Shown piece after piece: positions 1 through 9,645 of a DNA stretch of 64,000 nucleotides. The position numbers and the translations under genes were made by a program. Position 1 is the first letter of the stretch. Each line of letters opens with the position of its first letter. The DNA comes from Streptomyces sp. V1I1. Its GTDB lineage: Bacteria; Actinomycetota; Actinomycetes; Streptomycetales; Streptomycetaceae. The stretch lies in NCBI RefSeq assembly GCF_030817355.1, contig NZ_JAUSZH010000001.1, forward strand, positions 248,001 to 312,000. The letters run 5' to 3'. The notes under the pieces were generated by a model. The model saw nothing but the letters and a program-made list of their open reading frames with translations, did no database searches and was not told the DNA's origin.

Positions 1-184
1 GCGGGAAAAATGGAGAGTGTCCTGCGCAAGGCTGCTCGGCCTGCGCCGACCCCCGCGACGTGCTGGCCCGGCCGGCTCCCTGCACAACTCCGCCGTCGAT
101 GTGTTGCTCCAGATTCGGCATCGCTCGCCGCTTCGGCGCCTGTGCGACGTTGTCGAGAAGAACGACTGAGCACGCGCTGCCGTA

Positions 185-535
185 TCAGGAGAGCAAGAAC
201 AAGCCGACGCAGAGCGCAACCGACAGCAGGAGGCAGGCGACGCTGAGGCTGAGCAGTCGGCGGCGGAGGGCAAGGTAGCGGGCAGTGTAGGTGCTATTCA
301 GTTCGGTGCAGCGGGCGGCAATCGCTCTGAGCATCTGTTTCGACAGGTTGACGCGCTGCTCGGCGTAGCGCCGGGCGATTTCGTCCTGTTCGGCGGTGGT
401 GAGCCAGGGCATGCTGCGGGCAAATGCTTCGGCTTCGCTGCGTGCTGTGCGCAGTTCTGCCTGGTAGAGCAGGTAGCCCTCGATCTTGTTGATACCTGCG
501 GCTGTCTCCTGTTTTGTGGGTGGTGGTTGTTCCAT
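185..535 (-). CDS. Small membrane-anchored protein coupled to ctaD
   Basis: A 116-residue protein. Residues 1-85 are charged and probably helical (many Glu/Arg, a Trp in the middle). The last ~25 residues form one hydrophobic segment rich in Leu, Val and Cys, so it is likely tail-anchored with the N-terminus in the cytoplasm. Its ATG overlaps the ctaD stop by one base (TGATG at 533-537), which indicates translational coupling. Small membrane proteins of this kind follow cytochrome oxidase subunit genes in streptomycetes, so a role with the terminal oxidase is inferred from position only. No catalytic motif is visible. Confidence 0.75.
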   Translation of the reverse strand: MEQPPPTKQETAAGINKIEGYLLYQAELRTARSEAEAFARSMPWLTTAEQDEIARRYAEQRVNLSKQMLRAIAARCTELNSTYTARYLALRRRLLSLSVACLLLSVALCVGLFLLS

Positions 536-2265
536 CAGGAGTCGCCCTTGTCGTCTCCCAGCGGGGGTGCGACGCCTTTGCCGGGTTCGATGACGTCACG
601 GCGGTCGCCACTGGTGATGTTTTCGAGTTCAGCGAGGTCGGGGTGGTGCAGGTCGAAGGCCGGTGATTCGGAGCGGATCCTGGGCAGGGCAACGAAGTTG
701 TGCCGGGGTGGGGGGCAGGAGGTCGCCCATTCCAGGGAGCGTCCGTATCCCCAGGGGTCGTCGACGTCGATGCGTTTGCCGTACTTGGCGGTTTTCCACA
801 CGTTGTAGAAGAACGGCAGCGTGGAGGAGCCGAGAAGAAAGGCCCCGATGGTCGAGATGGTGTTCAGCGTGGTGAAGCCGTCCGCGGCCAGATAGTCGGC
901 GTATCGGCGGGGCATGCCTTCGGCACCCAACCAGTGCTGGATGAGGAACGTGGTGTGGAAGCCGATGAACAGCGTCCAGAAGTGGATCTTTCCGAGTCGC
1001 TCGTCGAGCAGGGTGCCTGTCATCTTTGGCCACCAGAAGTGGAAGCCGGCGAACATCGCGAACACGACGGTCCCGAAGACGACGTAGTGGAAGTGGGCCA
1101 CCACGAAGTAGCTGTCGGTGACGTGGAAGTCCATGGGCGGGGAGGCCAGGATGACGCCCGTCAGGCCGCCGAAGAGGAAGGTCACGAGGAACCCCATGGA
1201 CCACAGCATCGGTGTTTCGAAGGACAGCGAGCCTGTCCACATGGTGCCGATCCAGTTGAAGAATTTCACCCCAGTCGGCACAGCGATGAGGAACGTCATG
1301 AAGGAGAAGAACGGCAGAAGGACGGCGCCTGTTGCGAACATATGATGAGCCCACACCGTGACAGACAGGCCAGTGATAGCGATGGTGGCGCCGACCAGCC
1401 CCACATAGCCGAAGATCGGTTTACGGGAGAAGACGGGGATGATCTCGGTGACGATGCCGAAGAACGGCAGCGCGATGATGTAGACCTCCGGGTGTCCGAA
1501 GAACCAGAAGAGGTGCTGCCACAGCAGGGCGCCGCCGTTTCCCGGGTCGAACACCTGGGCCCCGAACCTGCGGTCGGCCTCCAGGACGAGCAGCGCGGCC
1601 GCGAGGACGGGGAAGGCCAGCAGGACCAGGACCGATGTGAACAGGATGTTCCAGGTGAAGATCGGCATGCGGAACATGGTCATCCCGGGCGCGCGCATGC
1701 ACACGATCGTCGTGATGAAGTTGACCGCACCGAGGATCGTGCCGAACCCGGACAGCGCCAGCCCCATGACCCACAGGTCTCCACCGATGAAGGGGGTCCG
1801 CTCGCCGCCGCTGAGCGGGGTGTAGGCAGTCCAGCCGAAGTCGGCGGCGCCCTGCGGGGTGAGAAAACTGCCGGTGGCCATCAGCCCGCCGAAGAGGAAC
1901 AGCCAGAACGAGAGCATGTTCAGCCGCGGGAATGCGACGTCGGGTGCGCCGATCTGCAGCGGCATGACCGCATTGGCGAATCCCGCGAAGGTCGGGGTAG
2001 CGAAGAACAGCAGCATGATCGTGCCGTGCATCGTGAAGGACTGGTTGTACTGCTCACTGGACATGATCTGCAGACCAGGGCGAGCCAATTCCGCCCGCAA
2101 CATCAGTGCCATCACACCGGCGATCACGAAGAACATGAACGAGGCGATGAGATAGAGGTGACCGATCTTCTTGTGATCGGTCGTCGTGATCCAGCTGATC
2201 ACCACGCTCCCGCGTGTGCGTCCCGCGACCGGGACAGGAGCGACCGATTCGGTGGAGGTGGCCAT
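535..2265 (-). CDS. ctaD: Cytochrome c oxidase subunit I (aa3-type)
   Basis: Catalytic subunit of the respiratory cytochrome c oxidase. It reduces oxygen to water at a heme a3-CuB centre while pumping protons across the membrane. About twelve hydrophobic segments are visible. Heme and copper ligands are present: His80 (FTMHGT), His258 with cross-linked Tyr262 (GHPEVY), His307-His308 (WAHHMF), and His391/His393 (VAHFHYV). The frame is open upstream to 2616, but homology to known CtaD begins at the ATG at 2265 ([10 protein letters not shown]), giving 576 residues, the normal actinobacterial length. The charged tail after residue ~520 is also usual. The other subunits (ctaC, ctaE) are not nearby, so this may be an extra copy of ctaD. 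The next gene overlaps its stop. Confidence 0.95.
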   Translation of the reverse strand: MATSTESVAPVPVAGRTRGSVVISWITTTDHKKIGHLYLIASFMFFVIAGVMALMLRAELARPGLQIMSSEQYNQSFTMHGTIMLLFFATPTFAGFANAVMPLQIGAPDVAFPRLNMLSFWLFLFGGLMATGSFLTPQGAADFGWTAYTPLSGGERTPFIGGDLWVMGLALSGFGTILGAVNFITTIVCMRAPGMTMFRMPIFTWNILFTSVLVLLAFPVLAAALLVLEADRRFGAQVFDPGNGGALLWQHLFWFFGHPEVYIIALPFFGIVTEIIPVFSRKPIFGYVGLVGATIAITGLSVTVWAHHMFATGAVLLPFFSFMTFLIAVPTGVKFFNWIGTMWTGSLSFETPMLWSMGFLVTFLFGGLTGVILASPPMDFHVTDSYFVVAHFHYVVFGTVVFAMFAGFHFWWPKMTGTLLDERLGKIHFWTLFIGFHTTFLIQHWLGAEGMPRRYADYLAADGFTTLNTISTIGAFLLGSSTLPFFYNVWKTAKYGKRIDVDDPWGYGRSLEWATSCPPPRHNFVALPRIRSESPAFDLHHPDLAELENITSGDRRDVIEPGKGVAPPLGDDKGDS

Positions 2266-2769
2266 ACGAATCCCTACGTTTGCCGTTGGCGAGAAGGACG
2301 CGCGGCAGGGTGCACCTCCGACGTCATCTCGCACGCTACGGCGGCAGATCTCCAGTAACCGGTTCGATTCGTCCGTTTCGGAATTAGACCTCTCATGCGA
2401 CTTTCGCTCTCGCTCAGACGTGCGCGACGGCGTACGGCGAAAGCGCCACCACAGACGTTGCGACGTGGTCGTAGAGGTTACTGGTAGAGGGCCGTCCGCC
2501 GTCCACTCGACTTGGCGTAGGCGCGCTTCGAGAAGAACACGGTCACCGCGTTGATCTCGGCGGCCTCGATTCTCCCGCTCGTTGGCGGCGCGAACGGGCC
2601 CGCTCGAGAGCCTCATCCCGCCACGGCTGTTACCGGGAGCGCGAGTCCGGTTGCCGCGTAGGCCGTACCGGCCGGCATTCGGAGTTGTTCCAAGTCCACG
2701 TCGCTTCTCCCCATGGGGAGAACCTCAACGATCATGTCGTGGGCGGCGGCTGGCCGCCGGGGTAAGCAG

Positions 2770-3043
2770 GTGTGCTCCCTCGCCGACTTCGTCATCGCCA
2801 CGGAGCCGGAAGCGGCGGAACTGCTGACCTCCCTCGACCCGCACGGCGGAGAGGGCACGCCCCATGTCGGGCAACTGCCCGTCTGCTAGGACACCGACCG
2901 GGGTGCGGCGGTGCGGCGGGCTCTCGACCAATTCCGCTGGTTCGGCGGCGCCACTCGCACGGTTTGGCGACGAGACCCAGAGCGAATACCTCCACTGGCC
3001 GGCGAAGACGCTGCTGACCGCCCTCAGCGGGGCATTCGGGTAG
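2770..3043 (+). pseudogene. Remnant of an unrecognised gene
   Basis: On the plus strand two protein-like stretches are seen in different frames. One reads from about 2770 (VCSLADFVIATEPEAAELL) to a TAG near 2889. The other ends at the TAG at 3041-3043 (QSEYLHWPAKTLLTALSGAF). They look like the start and end of one gene broken by frameshifts. No family is recognised. The end overlaps the stop region of the convergent molybdoenzyme gene. The rest of 2266-3023 shows no convincing gene apart from the ctaD promoter region. Confidence 0.3.
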
Positions 3044-5153
3044 TCCCGCCGTCAAGTCCCTGGATCCCGGCCAGTACCCGGTCGGGTGTCAGCGGGAGTT
3101 CGCGGAAACGGACGCCAGTGGCGTGGTGGACGGCGTTGGTGATGGCCGCTGCGGTGCCCACAATGCCGATTTCGCCGATTCCCTTGCTTCCCATGGGGTT
3201 GAGATGATTGTCCGGCTCGTCGAGCCAATGCGCCTCGATGACCGGCACGTCCGCATGTGTGGGCAGGTGATAGGCGGCCAGGTCGCTTTCGGCGAAGTCA
3301 CCGAACGCGGCATCCATGGTGCTGCCCTCGGTCAGGGCCATGCCCAAGCCCATCGTCATGCCGCCCACGAACTGGGACCGCGCGGTACGCGGATTGAGGA
3401 TGCGGCCCGCTGCGTACATGCCGAGGAGGCGGCGCACACGTACCTCCCCGCTGACCGTGTCCACGTCCACCTCCGCGAAGTGCGCCCCGAACGCGTGCCT
3501 GGCGTAGGGCTGTTCATGGTCCATATCGGCGGACGTGTCGGCCTGGGCAGTGATGCCCTCGGCGGGCAACGGTCCGTCCTGCTGGGTGAGGCGTCCGGCC
3601 AGTGCGGTGCATGCCTTGTGCACGGCCGTGCCCCACGACGCCGTTCCGGACGATCCGCCGGCGAGCGGTGCGGAGGGCAGATCACTGCTGCCGATCTCTG
3701 CACGTACGGACTCCAGCGGTGCGCCCAGTGCATCGGCCGCGATCTGGGCGAGCACAGTACGGGCACCTGTGCCGATGTCCGTCGCGTTGATGCGGACGAT
3801 GTAGGTGCCGTCGGCTCGTGCGTGGGCCGTGGCCGTGGAGGGGCTCACGAGAACGGGATAGGTGGCCGCCGCGACGCCGGTGCCGGTCAGAAACGGACCG
3901 GCGCGCCGGATCGCGGGCTGCGGGTCGCGCTGCGACCAGCCGAAGCGGCGGGCCCCTTCCGTGAGGCATTCGACGAGGTGGCGACTGCTGAAGGGCCGGC
4001 CGCTGTCCGGTTCCGTGGTGGGTTCGTTCCGGATCCGCAGCTCGACGGGGTCGAGGTGCAGGCTGTCGGCCAGTTCGTCCATGGCCGATTCCAGGGCGTG
4101 CATGCCGGGTGCCTCTCCGGGTGCCCGCATCCACGACGGGCTCGGCACATCGAGAGCCACAACGCGGTGGCTCGTGCGGCTGTGGGGCGAGGCGTACATG
4201 ATGCGAGCGGGGACCGCCGCCTGTTCGACGAACTCCTTGAGCTGTGATGTGTGCGTGGTGACCTCATGGATGAGGGCGTTCAGGCTGCCGTCCTGCTCCG
4301 CACCGAGCCGTACGCGGTGCAGCGTGGGGGCGCGATGGCCGACGACCGCCGGCATCTGGCGCCGGGGAATGGCAATTTTCACGGGCCGGCCGATGTGCCT
4401 GGCGGCCAGCGCGGCGAGTACCACGTGCGGACGTGGGGTGCCCTTCGAGCCGAATCCGCCGCCCACGTGTTCGGACACGACGGTCACATCGCCCTCGGGC
4501 ACGCCGAACAGACCGGCCAGGGCTTCGCGGACCTTGGACGAGCCCTGGCTGGAGTCGTGCACGGTCAGGCGCCCGTCCTGCCACTCCGCCGTGGCGGCGT
4601 GGGGTTCCATCGGATGGTTGTGCTCCGGCGGGATCACATAGGCGGCGTCCACGCGCACGGGCGAGTCCGCGAAGGCAGCGTCGGCATTCCCACGCTCGCG
4701 GACGGCGGGATGGCCGCCGTTGGCCTCCTCCGGAGTGTAGGCGCGGGGGTGTTCGGTGGTGAGGGTGACATCGTGGGGCTGTGGCGCGTACGCCACCTCG
4801 ACCAGTCGGGCGCCTTCGCGGGCCTGTTCCAAGGAGTTCGCGAGGACGAGGGCGACATACCAACCCCGGTGCGGCACACGGGCATTCTGGAGCACGGCGA
4901 GCGTCGGATCGTCCGGCCCGGCGAGCCGCAGGGCCGATGCGTGGGTGAGGACGGCGAGCACGCCGGGCAGGGCCAGCGCAGCGGAGTCGTCGATGGTGAC
5001 GACCTCCCCGCGGGCGATGGTGGCCGGCACCGGCCATGCGTAGGCGCAGCCGGGAGGGACGTGTTCGAATGCGTAGCGTGCGGCGCCGGTGACCTTGTCC
5101 CGGCCTTCTCTGCGCGCGGCGGGCGTGCCGAGCGCCGAAGGGGTGTGACCCAT
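3024..5153 (-). CDS. Molybdopterin-binding subunit, xanthine dehydrogenase/aldehyde oxidase family
   Basis: Large catalytic subunit (709 residues) of a three-subunit molybdenum hydroxylase of the YagR/PaoC type, which oxidises aldehydes or aromatic heterocycles with water as the oxygen donor. The a/b hammerhead domain (residues ~15-130) is followed by molybdopterin-binding domains. Visible motifs are GGGFGSKG (cofactor binding), the APGEAPGMHALESAMDEL helix, and the late SKGIGEIGIVGTAAA segment, whose Glu matches the family's catalytic residue. Length is normal. The gene downstream of its expected partners is intact, but the FAD subunit (5184-5600) is truncated and no [2Fe-2S] subunit is present. 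It may therefore lack an electron outlet unless partners lie elsewhere. Confidence 0.9.
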   Translation of the reverse strand: MGHTPSALGTPAARREGRDKVTGAARYAFEHVPPGCAYAWPVPATIARGEVVTIDDSAALALPGVLAVLTHASALRLAGPDDPTLAVLQNARVPHRGWYVALVLANSLEQAREGARLVEVAYAPQPHDVTLTTEHPRAYTPEEANGGHPAVRERGNADAAFADSPVRVDAAYVIPPEHNHPMEPHAATAEWQDGRLTVHDSSQGSSKVREALAGLFGVPEGDVTVVSEHVGGGFGSKGTPRPHVVLAALAARHIGRPVKIAIPRRQMPAVVGHRAPTLHRVRLGAEQDGSLNALIHEVTTHTSQLKEFVEQAAVPARIMYASPHSRTSHRVVALDVPSPSWMRAPGEAPGMHALESAMDELADSLHLDPVELRIRNEPTTEPDSGRPFSSRHLVECLTEGARRFGWSQRDPQPAIRRAGPFLTGTGVAAATYPVLVSPSTATAHARADGTYIVRINATDIGTGARTVLAQIAADALGAPLESVRAEIGSSDLPSAPLAGGSSGTASWGTAVHKACTALAGRLTQQDGPLPAEGITAQADTSADMDHEQPYARHAFGAHFAEVDVDTVSGEVRVRRLLGMYAAGRILNPRTARSQFVGGMTMGLGMALTEGSTMDAAFGDFAESDLAAYHLPTHADVPVIEAHWLDEPDNHLNPMGSKGIGEIGIVGTAAAITNAVHHATGVRFRELPLTPDRVLAGIQGLDGGTTRMPR

Positions 5154-5183
5154 CGCGGGCTCCTTACTGCGGTGCTCTTCGGC

Positions 5184-5600
5184 TCAGGTCCGCTCGGCGA
5201 GCTGGGACAAGGCCTCTGTCGCGAGGTTGCGCGCGAGGCCGACCTTGAAAGCGTTGTCGCGCAGCGGTTGCGCCGGTGCGAGTTCAGCGTCGACGGCGCG
5301 GCTGATGTTGTCAGTGGTGGGCGACACGCCTAGAAGGTGCGCCTCGGCTCGGCGGGCCCGCCACGGCACGTGGGCAAGGCCGCCGAAGGCCAGCCCCACG
5401 TGGCGTACCACTCCGTCGACCACGTCCAGGACGGCCGCGACCGAGGCGAGCGCGAAGGCGTACGAGGCTCGGTCGCGCGCCTTGCGGTAGGCCGAGGGGA
5501 GACCTGCCGGGTCGCCGGGCAGCAGCACACTGGTGATGAGTTCGCCGGGCCGGATGACTGTGTCCAGGTCCGGCCGTTCACCGGGAGCCCCGCTCGGCGG
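5184..5600 (-). pseudogene. FAD-binding subunit of molybdenum hydroxylase, C-terminal fragment
   Basis: The reading frame carries only the C-terminal half of the YagS/PaoB-type FAD subunit: TVIRPGELITSVLLPG, the YRKARDRASYAFALASVA segment, and the CO-dehydrogenase flavoprotein C-terminal domain ending LATEALSQLAERT. The N-terminal FAD-binding half with its usual glycine-rich AGGTN motif is missing. Sequence upstream of about 5600 reads as low-complexity Arg/Pro/Gly in all frames. The fragment stops 30 bases before the molybdopterin subunit gene, the usual operon order. Loss of FAD binding should disconnect the enzyme from its acceptor. Confidence 0.75.
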
Positions 5601-5839
5601 GGCGACCCTCCGCCGGAGGGTCCCGGCAGTCGTGCGCGTAGCCGGTCTCCGGGCCGGTTTGCGGCCCACCGCAGCCGTGCGCGGGGTGGTCTCCGTTCCC
5701 CGTCCGCCGGTCGGTTCACGGATAGCGTCGCCAGGTCCTTGCCATGCTTGCGTGCGTCGACTACGTCGTCCGCGGGCACCGGTCCGGGCCGGCCGGGCAC
5801 CAGGTAGACGAATTGAGCCGAGTCGGCCACGGCAGGGAT

Positions 5840-6070
5840 TCACAGAGCAAGGCTCAGCGCCATGGCCAGGAACAAGGCCGCGCAAAGGCCGGCGACAACG
5901 AGAATGATGATGATGGGGCCCTTGCTCCATCCACGCGGCGGATCGTCGCGGGGTCCGGCCCCTGAGGCGGTACTCGCTTCCGCCGGAGGGGTCTCCCCAG
6001 CTGGTACGGAACCTCCGGGGCTGAGACCGGGGGTATTACGGGGATCTGGGTCCGGGTTGGTGGTATTCAT
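5840..6070 (-). CDS. DUF6480 family small membrane protein
   Basis: A 76-residue protein starting at the ATG at 6070. The N-terminal half is proline/glycine-rich with the conserved pattern NPDPDPRNTPGL...GGSVPAGETPPAE, typical of streptomycete DUF6480 proteins. The C-terminal ~25 residues form one transmembrane segment (PIIIILVVAGLCAALFLAMA). The frame is open upstream to 6196, but that part has no family similarity. Function is unknown. It stands alone on the minus strand between the damaged FAD subunit and the phosphoesterase gene. Confidence 0.8.
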   Translation of the reverse strand: MNTTNPDPDPRNTPGLSPGGSVPAGETPPAEASTASGAGPRDDPPRGWSKGPIIIILVVAGLCAALFLAMALSLAL

Positions 6071-6149
6071 ATGGGGCGGGTGCCCGGTACGTCCCTGTTT
6101 ATGTCGCGTGAGAAACCGCCTGTGGATGTGTTTCCGCGTGAGGGGCGTT

Positions 6150-6641
6150 TTACAGACGGTGCAAGCGGACGTCGGCCAATTGCCCGTCGGCCACATCAGC
6201 GGTCATGTACGTGCAGAAAGGCTCTCGCCGTCTGTCGGTCGGTGAGCCGGGATTGAGCAGCCGCAATCCCCCCGGAGCTGTTGTGTCCCACGGAATGTGG
6301 CTGTGCCCGAATACCAGCACGTCCAGGTCGGGAAATCGGTCGGCGCACCTGCGTTCCCGGCCTTGTGCCGGGCCGGTCTCGTGCACCACGCCGAACCGCA
6401 GCCCGCCGAGTTCGACCCGAGCCACCTCGGGCAGCCGGACTTGAAGCTCGGGGCCGTCGTTGTTGCCGTAGACGGCAATGAGACGAGCCGAGCGGGACTC
6501 CAGGAGGTCGAGGGTCGCGCTGTCGAGCCAGTCGCCGGCGTGGAATACCACGTCGGCGTGGTCAATCCGGTCCATCAGGTCCGCGGGCAGTTGCCGGGCG
6601 CGCTTGGGCAGATGTGTGTCCGAGGTCAGGAGCAGGTGCAT
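6150..6641 (-). CDS. Metallophosphoesterase, YfcE/MJ0936-like
   Basis: A 163-residue calcineurin-like phosphoesterase, likely a cytoplasmic phosphodiesterase using two divalent metals. The metal-binding motifs appear in order: SDTHLP near the N-terminus (the usual DxH), HAGDW (GD motif), YGNNDGPE (GNxD/H), VVHETG, and GHSHIPW (GHxH). Length matches the small YfcE group (~160-180 residues). The last ~20 residues have the usual beta-strand ending. The substrate cannot be read from sequence. It is monocistronic as far as can be seen. Confidence 0.88.
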   Translation of the reverse strand: MHLLLTSDTHLPKRARQLPADLMDRIDHADVVFHAGDWLDSATLDLLESRSARLIAVYGNNDGPELQVRLPEVARVELGGLRFGVVHETGPAQGRERRCADRFPDLDVLVFGHSHIPWDTTAPGGLRLLNPGSPTDRRREPFCTYMTADVADGQLADVRLHRL

Positions 6642-6949
6642 GGCTCCACGATGCGTGATCCCGGCGCTCTACGCAGTTGCCCTTCCCGTGATCGAAAGAT
6701 TGAACGCATGGTTACCCACACGAGCGTGTGGCTGTCGCCGAGGCGGACTTTGATGATGGAGGCTGCCCCACACACGCGCCCGGCTGGAAAAGCGCGCGTG
6801 GCAGGGCAGCCGTATCGCTGCCGCCGAACGGCACGGGGCGGACGGACCTCCGAAATGCGGCGTCTGCACGTGAGCGGAGCACGACAGGAGCGATGGCTCA
6901 TCCTGAGGTCCTTCGCGAAGCCCTTCTTCCTTCAAGCACGCGGGAAGGG

Positions 6950-7090
6950 TTACTCACCGTCGAGGCGGTTGCCCAGCGCCATGCGGGCGCGGGACCGCGG
7001 CAGCCGGGCCAGCCGTTGCCCCGCCAGGCATCGCAGCCAGGTGTCCACGGTTTCTCCCTCGGGAGCAGCGGGGTCGTCGGCCACAGACAT
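6950..7090 (-). CDS. Possible 46-residue small protein
   Basis: A short frame from the ATG at 7090 to the TAA at 6950 encodes 46 residues beginning MSVADDPAAPEGETVDTWLR and ending MALGNRLDGE. The C-terminal half is basic (five Arg within 14 residues) and amphipathic. It lies 60 bases downstream of the 152-residue gene at 7151-7609 on the same strand, so co-transcription is plausible. Codon choice is GC-rich at third positions, as in neighbouring real genes. No family is recognised. Between 6642 and 6949 no further gene is evident. Confidence 0.45.
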   Translation of the reverse strand: MSVADDPAAPEGETVDTWLRCLAGQRLARLPRSRARMALGNRLDGE

Positions 7091-7150
7091 ACGGATTCGA
7101 GCGCTCGGCCCAGCGGACGATTGCGGCGGACGACCGGATCGCCGGCTGCG

Positions 7151-7609
7151 CTACCGGGCGACCAGGAGCGCCTGCGGGGCTGTCGCCTTCATACGGGTCT
7201 TCAGCCAACGGATCTGCTCGGCTGTCTCTCCTTGGCAGAGGGCCACCACGTCCAGCAGCTCCTGGTTGCTGAGGGCCTGCGCCGTCTGCTGGATCACGGT
7301 CCAGGTGATGTCGGCGAAGTGGGCCAGCACGTAGACGTCGTGCAGATCGCGCAGCAGGCCGAGGCCGCCGCTTCGTTCGCCGGAGAATTCGCTGACGCAC
7401 AGACGCTCTGGTTCTTCGTCCTCCTGCTTCCCGTAACGCTCGATGACAGGCTGCAGCCGTCCGGCGTGGGCGGTGCATTGAGCGGACATCCGGCGGGCGA
7501 GCACGGGGATGTCGGACTCGTCCCTGCGGGACTCGGCCACCTGCCGGAAGGCGTCCGCGAGAGTGCGTTCGGCGTGTTCGAGCATGCCCAGGTAGGTCGG
7601 CAGATGCAT
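7151..7609 (-). CDS. Hypothetical helical protein next to nitrate-reductase-like gene
   Basis: A 152-residue protein starting at the ATG at 7609 (MHLPTYLGMLEHAERTLADA). It is almost entirely helical, with regularly spaced His/Glu/Asp, which would suit a ferritin- or hemerythrin-like four-helix bundle. No exact metal motif can be assigned. It begins five bases after the stop of the molybdopterin oxidoreductase gene, so the two form one transcription unit. It may act as a maturation or accessory protein for that enzyme; this rests on position only. The gene is intact although its upstream partner is broken. Confidence 0.65.
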   Translation of the reverse strand: MHLPTYLGMLEHAERTLADAFRQVAESRRDESDIPVLARRMSAQCTAHAGRLQPVIERYGKQEDEEPERLCVSEFSGERSGGLGLLRDLHDVYVLAHFADITWTVIQQTAQALSNQELLDVVALCQGETAEQIRWLKTRMKATAPQALLVAR

Positions 7610-7614
7610 CGTGC

Positions 7615-9638
7615 TCACTCCCCTGTGTCGAGGGGCGCGGCCGCGCCGACAGTGGGGGCCGGAGCCGGCCTGCCGTCCCCGGGGCCGAGCCGCGTCAGCC
7701 GTACCGCGCTCACCTTGAACACCGGCTGTTTGGAGACCGGGTCCCACACGGTGCGGGTGAGTTCGTTGGCGGCCTGGTGACGGTAGTGGAAGGGCAGGAA
7801 CACCGTTCCCGGACGAGTGCCGCAGATCCGGGCCGGCAACTGCACCGCCCCGCGCGCCGATTCCAGGCGTACGAGGTCGCCTTCGGCGATCCCGTACGAT
7901 GCCGCGTCCTGCGGTGCGATCTCCACCCACGGTCCGGGTGCGGCGGCGGCGAGACGGGGAGCCCGCCCCGTCTTGGTGCGGGTGTGCCAGTGGTAGACCG
8001 TCCTGCCTGTGGTGCACAGCAACGGGCGCTCCGCGTCAGGCGTCTCCGGCGACGGCTCGTAGGCTGCCGGCCTCAGCCGGGCGCGGCCGTCCAGCCGCAG
8101 TGCCTGATGCTCCTGCCGGGTGCAAGTGCCTCCGGTGGCCAGGTCGTGGCCGTAGGTCTGGCACCCGGCGGTGTCGGTGGGGAACCGCCCGTTGGTGTAC
8201 AGCCGCGTGGCGCCGTCGGGGGCGGTCGGGGTGCATGGCCACCGCAGACCGCCGGGGACTTCACGCAGCTGCCGGTAGCTGATTCCGGTGTAGTCGCAGG
8301 GGCGCCCGCGGGAGCAGGCCTGCCACGCCTGGTAGGCGTCCTCTGGGTTCTTCCACGGGATGAGTTCGTTGCCGTCGCGGTCGGTGAAGCCCATCCTGCG
8401 TGCGTAGTCGAGCCAGACCATCGCGTGCGTGGGTTCGGCCCAGTGCGGAATCGTGAGCCGGTCGACGTTCCACAGCTCGGCCAGCTCCCGGACGTGTTCT
8501 TCGTTGTCCAGTTCCGAAAGCCGGGCAGGTCGCCGTCCGCCCCGCATTCGCGGTTGTTCTGCGCGGTCGGCTGACCATTCATCTGCAGGACTCCGCAGCC
8601 GGGACGGCCGATCATCCCTCGCAGCAGATGCAGATTGTTGACCTGGACGGCAGCGGCCCTGGCCTGGTGGGACTGGTAGAAGCCCTGCAGAACGGTGGAC
8701 AGGACGCGCTCGCTGCGGCCGAAGATCTCGGCGGCCCGCTCGATGTCGGACGCCCCGACACCGCAGATTTCCGCCGCCCACGCGGGCGTGCACTCGGCCA
8801 CGGCCGAGCGCAGCTCCTCAAATCCCTGCGTATGTTGGCCGACATAGTCCTGATCGATCCGGCCGTCGGCGATGGTCTGATGTAGCAGAGCGTTCATCAG
8901 GGCGAGGTTGGTGCCGGGGCGGACCGCCAGATGCACGTCGGTTTCGCGGGCCACAGGCGTCGAGCGCGGGTCGAGGCGCACCAGCAGCGGCCGGTCCGGG
9001 CCGCGCAGCCGGTCACGCATACGGGTCCACAGCACCGTGGCCGTCGGAGCCGAAACTCTCCTTGAGGGCCGCCGCAGCCGTGGCGGTGCACATCCGTGTG
9101 TTGCCGTCCATGTGCGGCGTGCCGAGACCAGCCTTACCCAGGACGGCGAGGGTGTAGTACTCCTTCAGCATCAGCTGACCGCTGGTGAGAAGCCGTGGGT
9201 GAGCGGCCCACCGTCGGCCAGGAGCGCTTGGGAGCGCTTGGGAGCGCTTGGGAGCGCTGGACGATACGGGCCATCGCGTAATCCCAGTCCGTCTCGACGA
9301 GTCGGCCGTCCGCGTTCTTGACCAGGGGGCGGGTGAGCCGATCGCCGGACTGCTGGCCTTGCCATCCGAACAGGCCTTTGGGCCCCAGCCGTCCGCGGTT
9401 GACCCTGTCGCCCGGTGCGGCCCCGCACGCCCACCATGCGGCCGTGACGAACCGCGATGTCCAGCCCGCATCCATTGCTGCACAGCAGACAGGCCGAGCG
9501 CACCCACCGTTCGACCTCCTCGGCCCGTACGCCCTCGGCCAGCCACTGATCCGTCCGAGACGCCCAGGGAGCGCCCCGCCCGCCCGGCGCCGGGGCTCCC
9601 CATGGGTCGGCGATGCGGTCTGTCGTCTCGTGAGTCAT
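7615..9638 (-). pseudogene. Molybdopterin oxidoreductase, assimilatory nitrate reductase-like, frameshifted
   Basis: Sequence from all three frames is needed to rebuild one protein of ~670 residues. Residues from 9638 give the start (MTHETTDRIADPWG) and a 4Fe-4S motif CLLCSNGCG. The segments GRLGPKGLFGWQG, LMLKEYYTLAVLGKAGLGT, PRSTPVARETDVHLAVRPGT and NNRECGADGDLPGFRNW follow, and the C-terminal molybdopterin dinucleotide-binding domain runs to 7615. At least three breaks are visible: a 10-bp repeat expansion at 9221-9260, a one-base loss near 9190, and a one-base loss near 8510 (TGGACAAC where TGGGACAAC would restore the frame). The family reduces nitrate or similar oxyanions. As written, no full protein can be made. 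Confidence 0.8.
9221..9260 (+). repeat. 10-bp tandem repeat GGAGCGCTTG, about 3.8 copies
   Basis: Three exact copies of GGAGCGCTTG followed by a fourth ending CTGG. The array lies inside the molybdopterin oxidoreductase gene. On the coding strand the gene reads RIVQRSQAL into the array and SQALLADGGPLTHG out of it, but in a different frame. Removing exactly two units (20 bp) joins the two in frame. This suggests slipped-strand expansion by two units. Confidence 0.9.
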
Positions 9639-9645
9639 GCGGCAC

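Noticed and set aside
1..184. A plus frame ending at a TGA at 167-169 (LHNSAVDVLLQIRHRSPLRR) that might be the end of a gene starting before the window
   Set aside because: Only ~30 plausible residues and no clear family; too little to call.
700..2358. A 552-residue open frame on the plus strand opposite ctaD
   Set aside because: Shadow of ctaD: Asp/Glu/Gly/Arg-rich sequence with no protein pattern, caused by high GC.
3123..5333. Long plus-strand frames opposite the molybdopterin subunit
   Set aside because: Antisense of a clearly real gene; composition is that of a complement, not of a protein.
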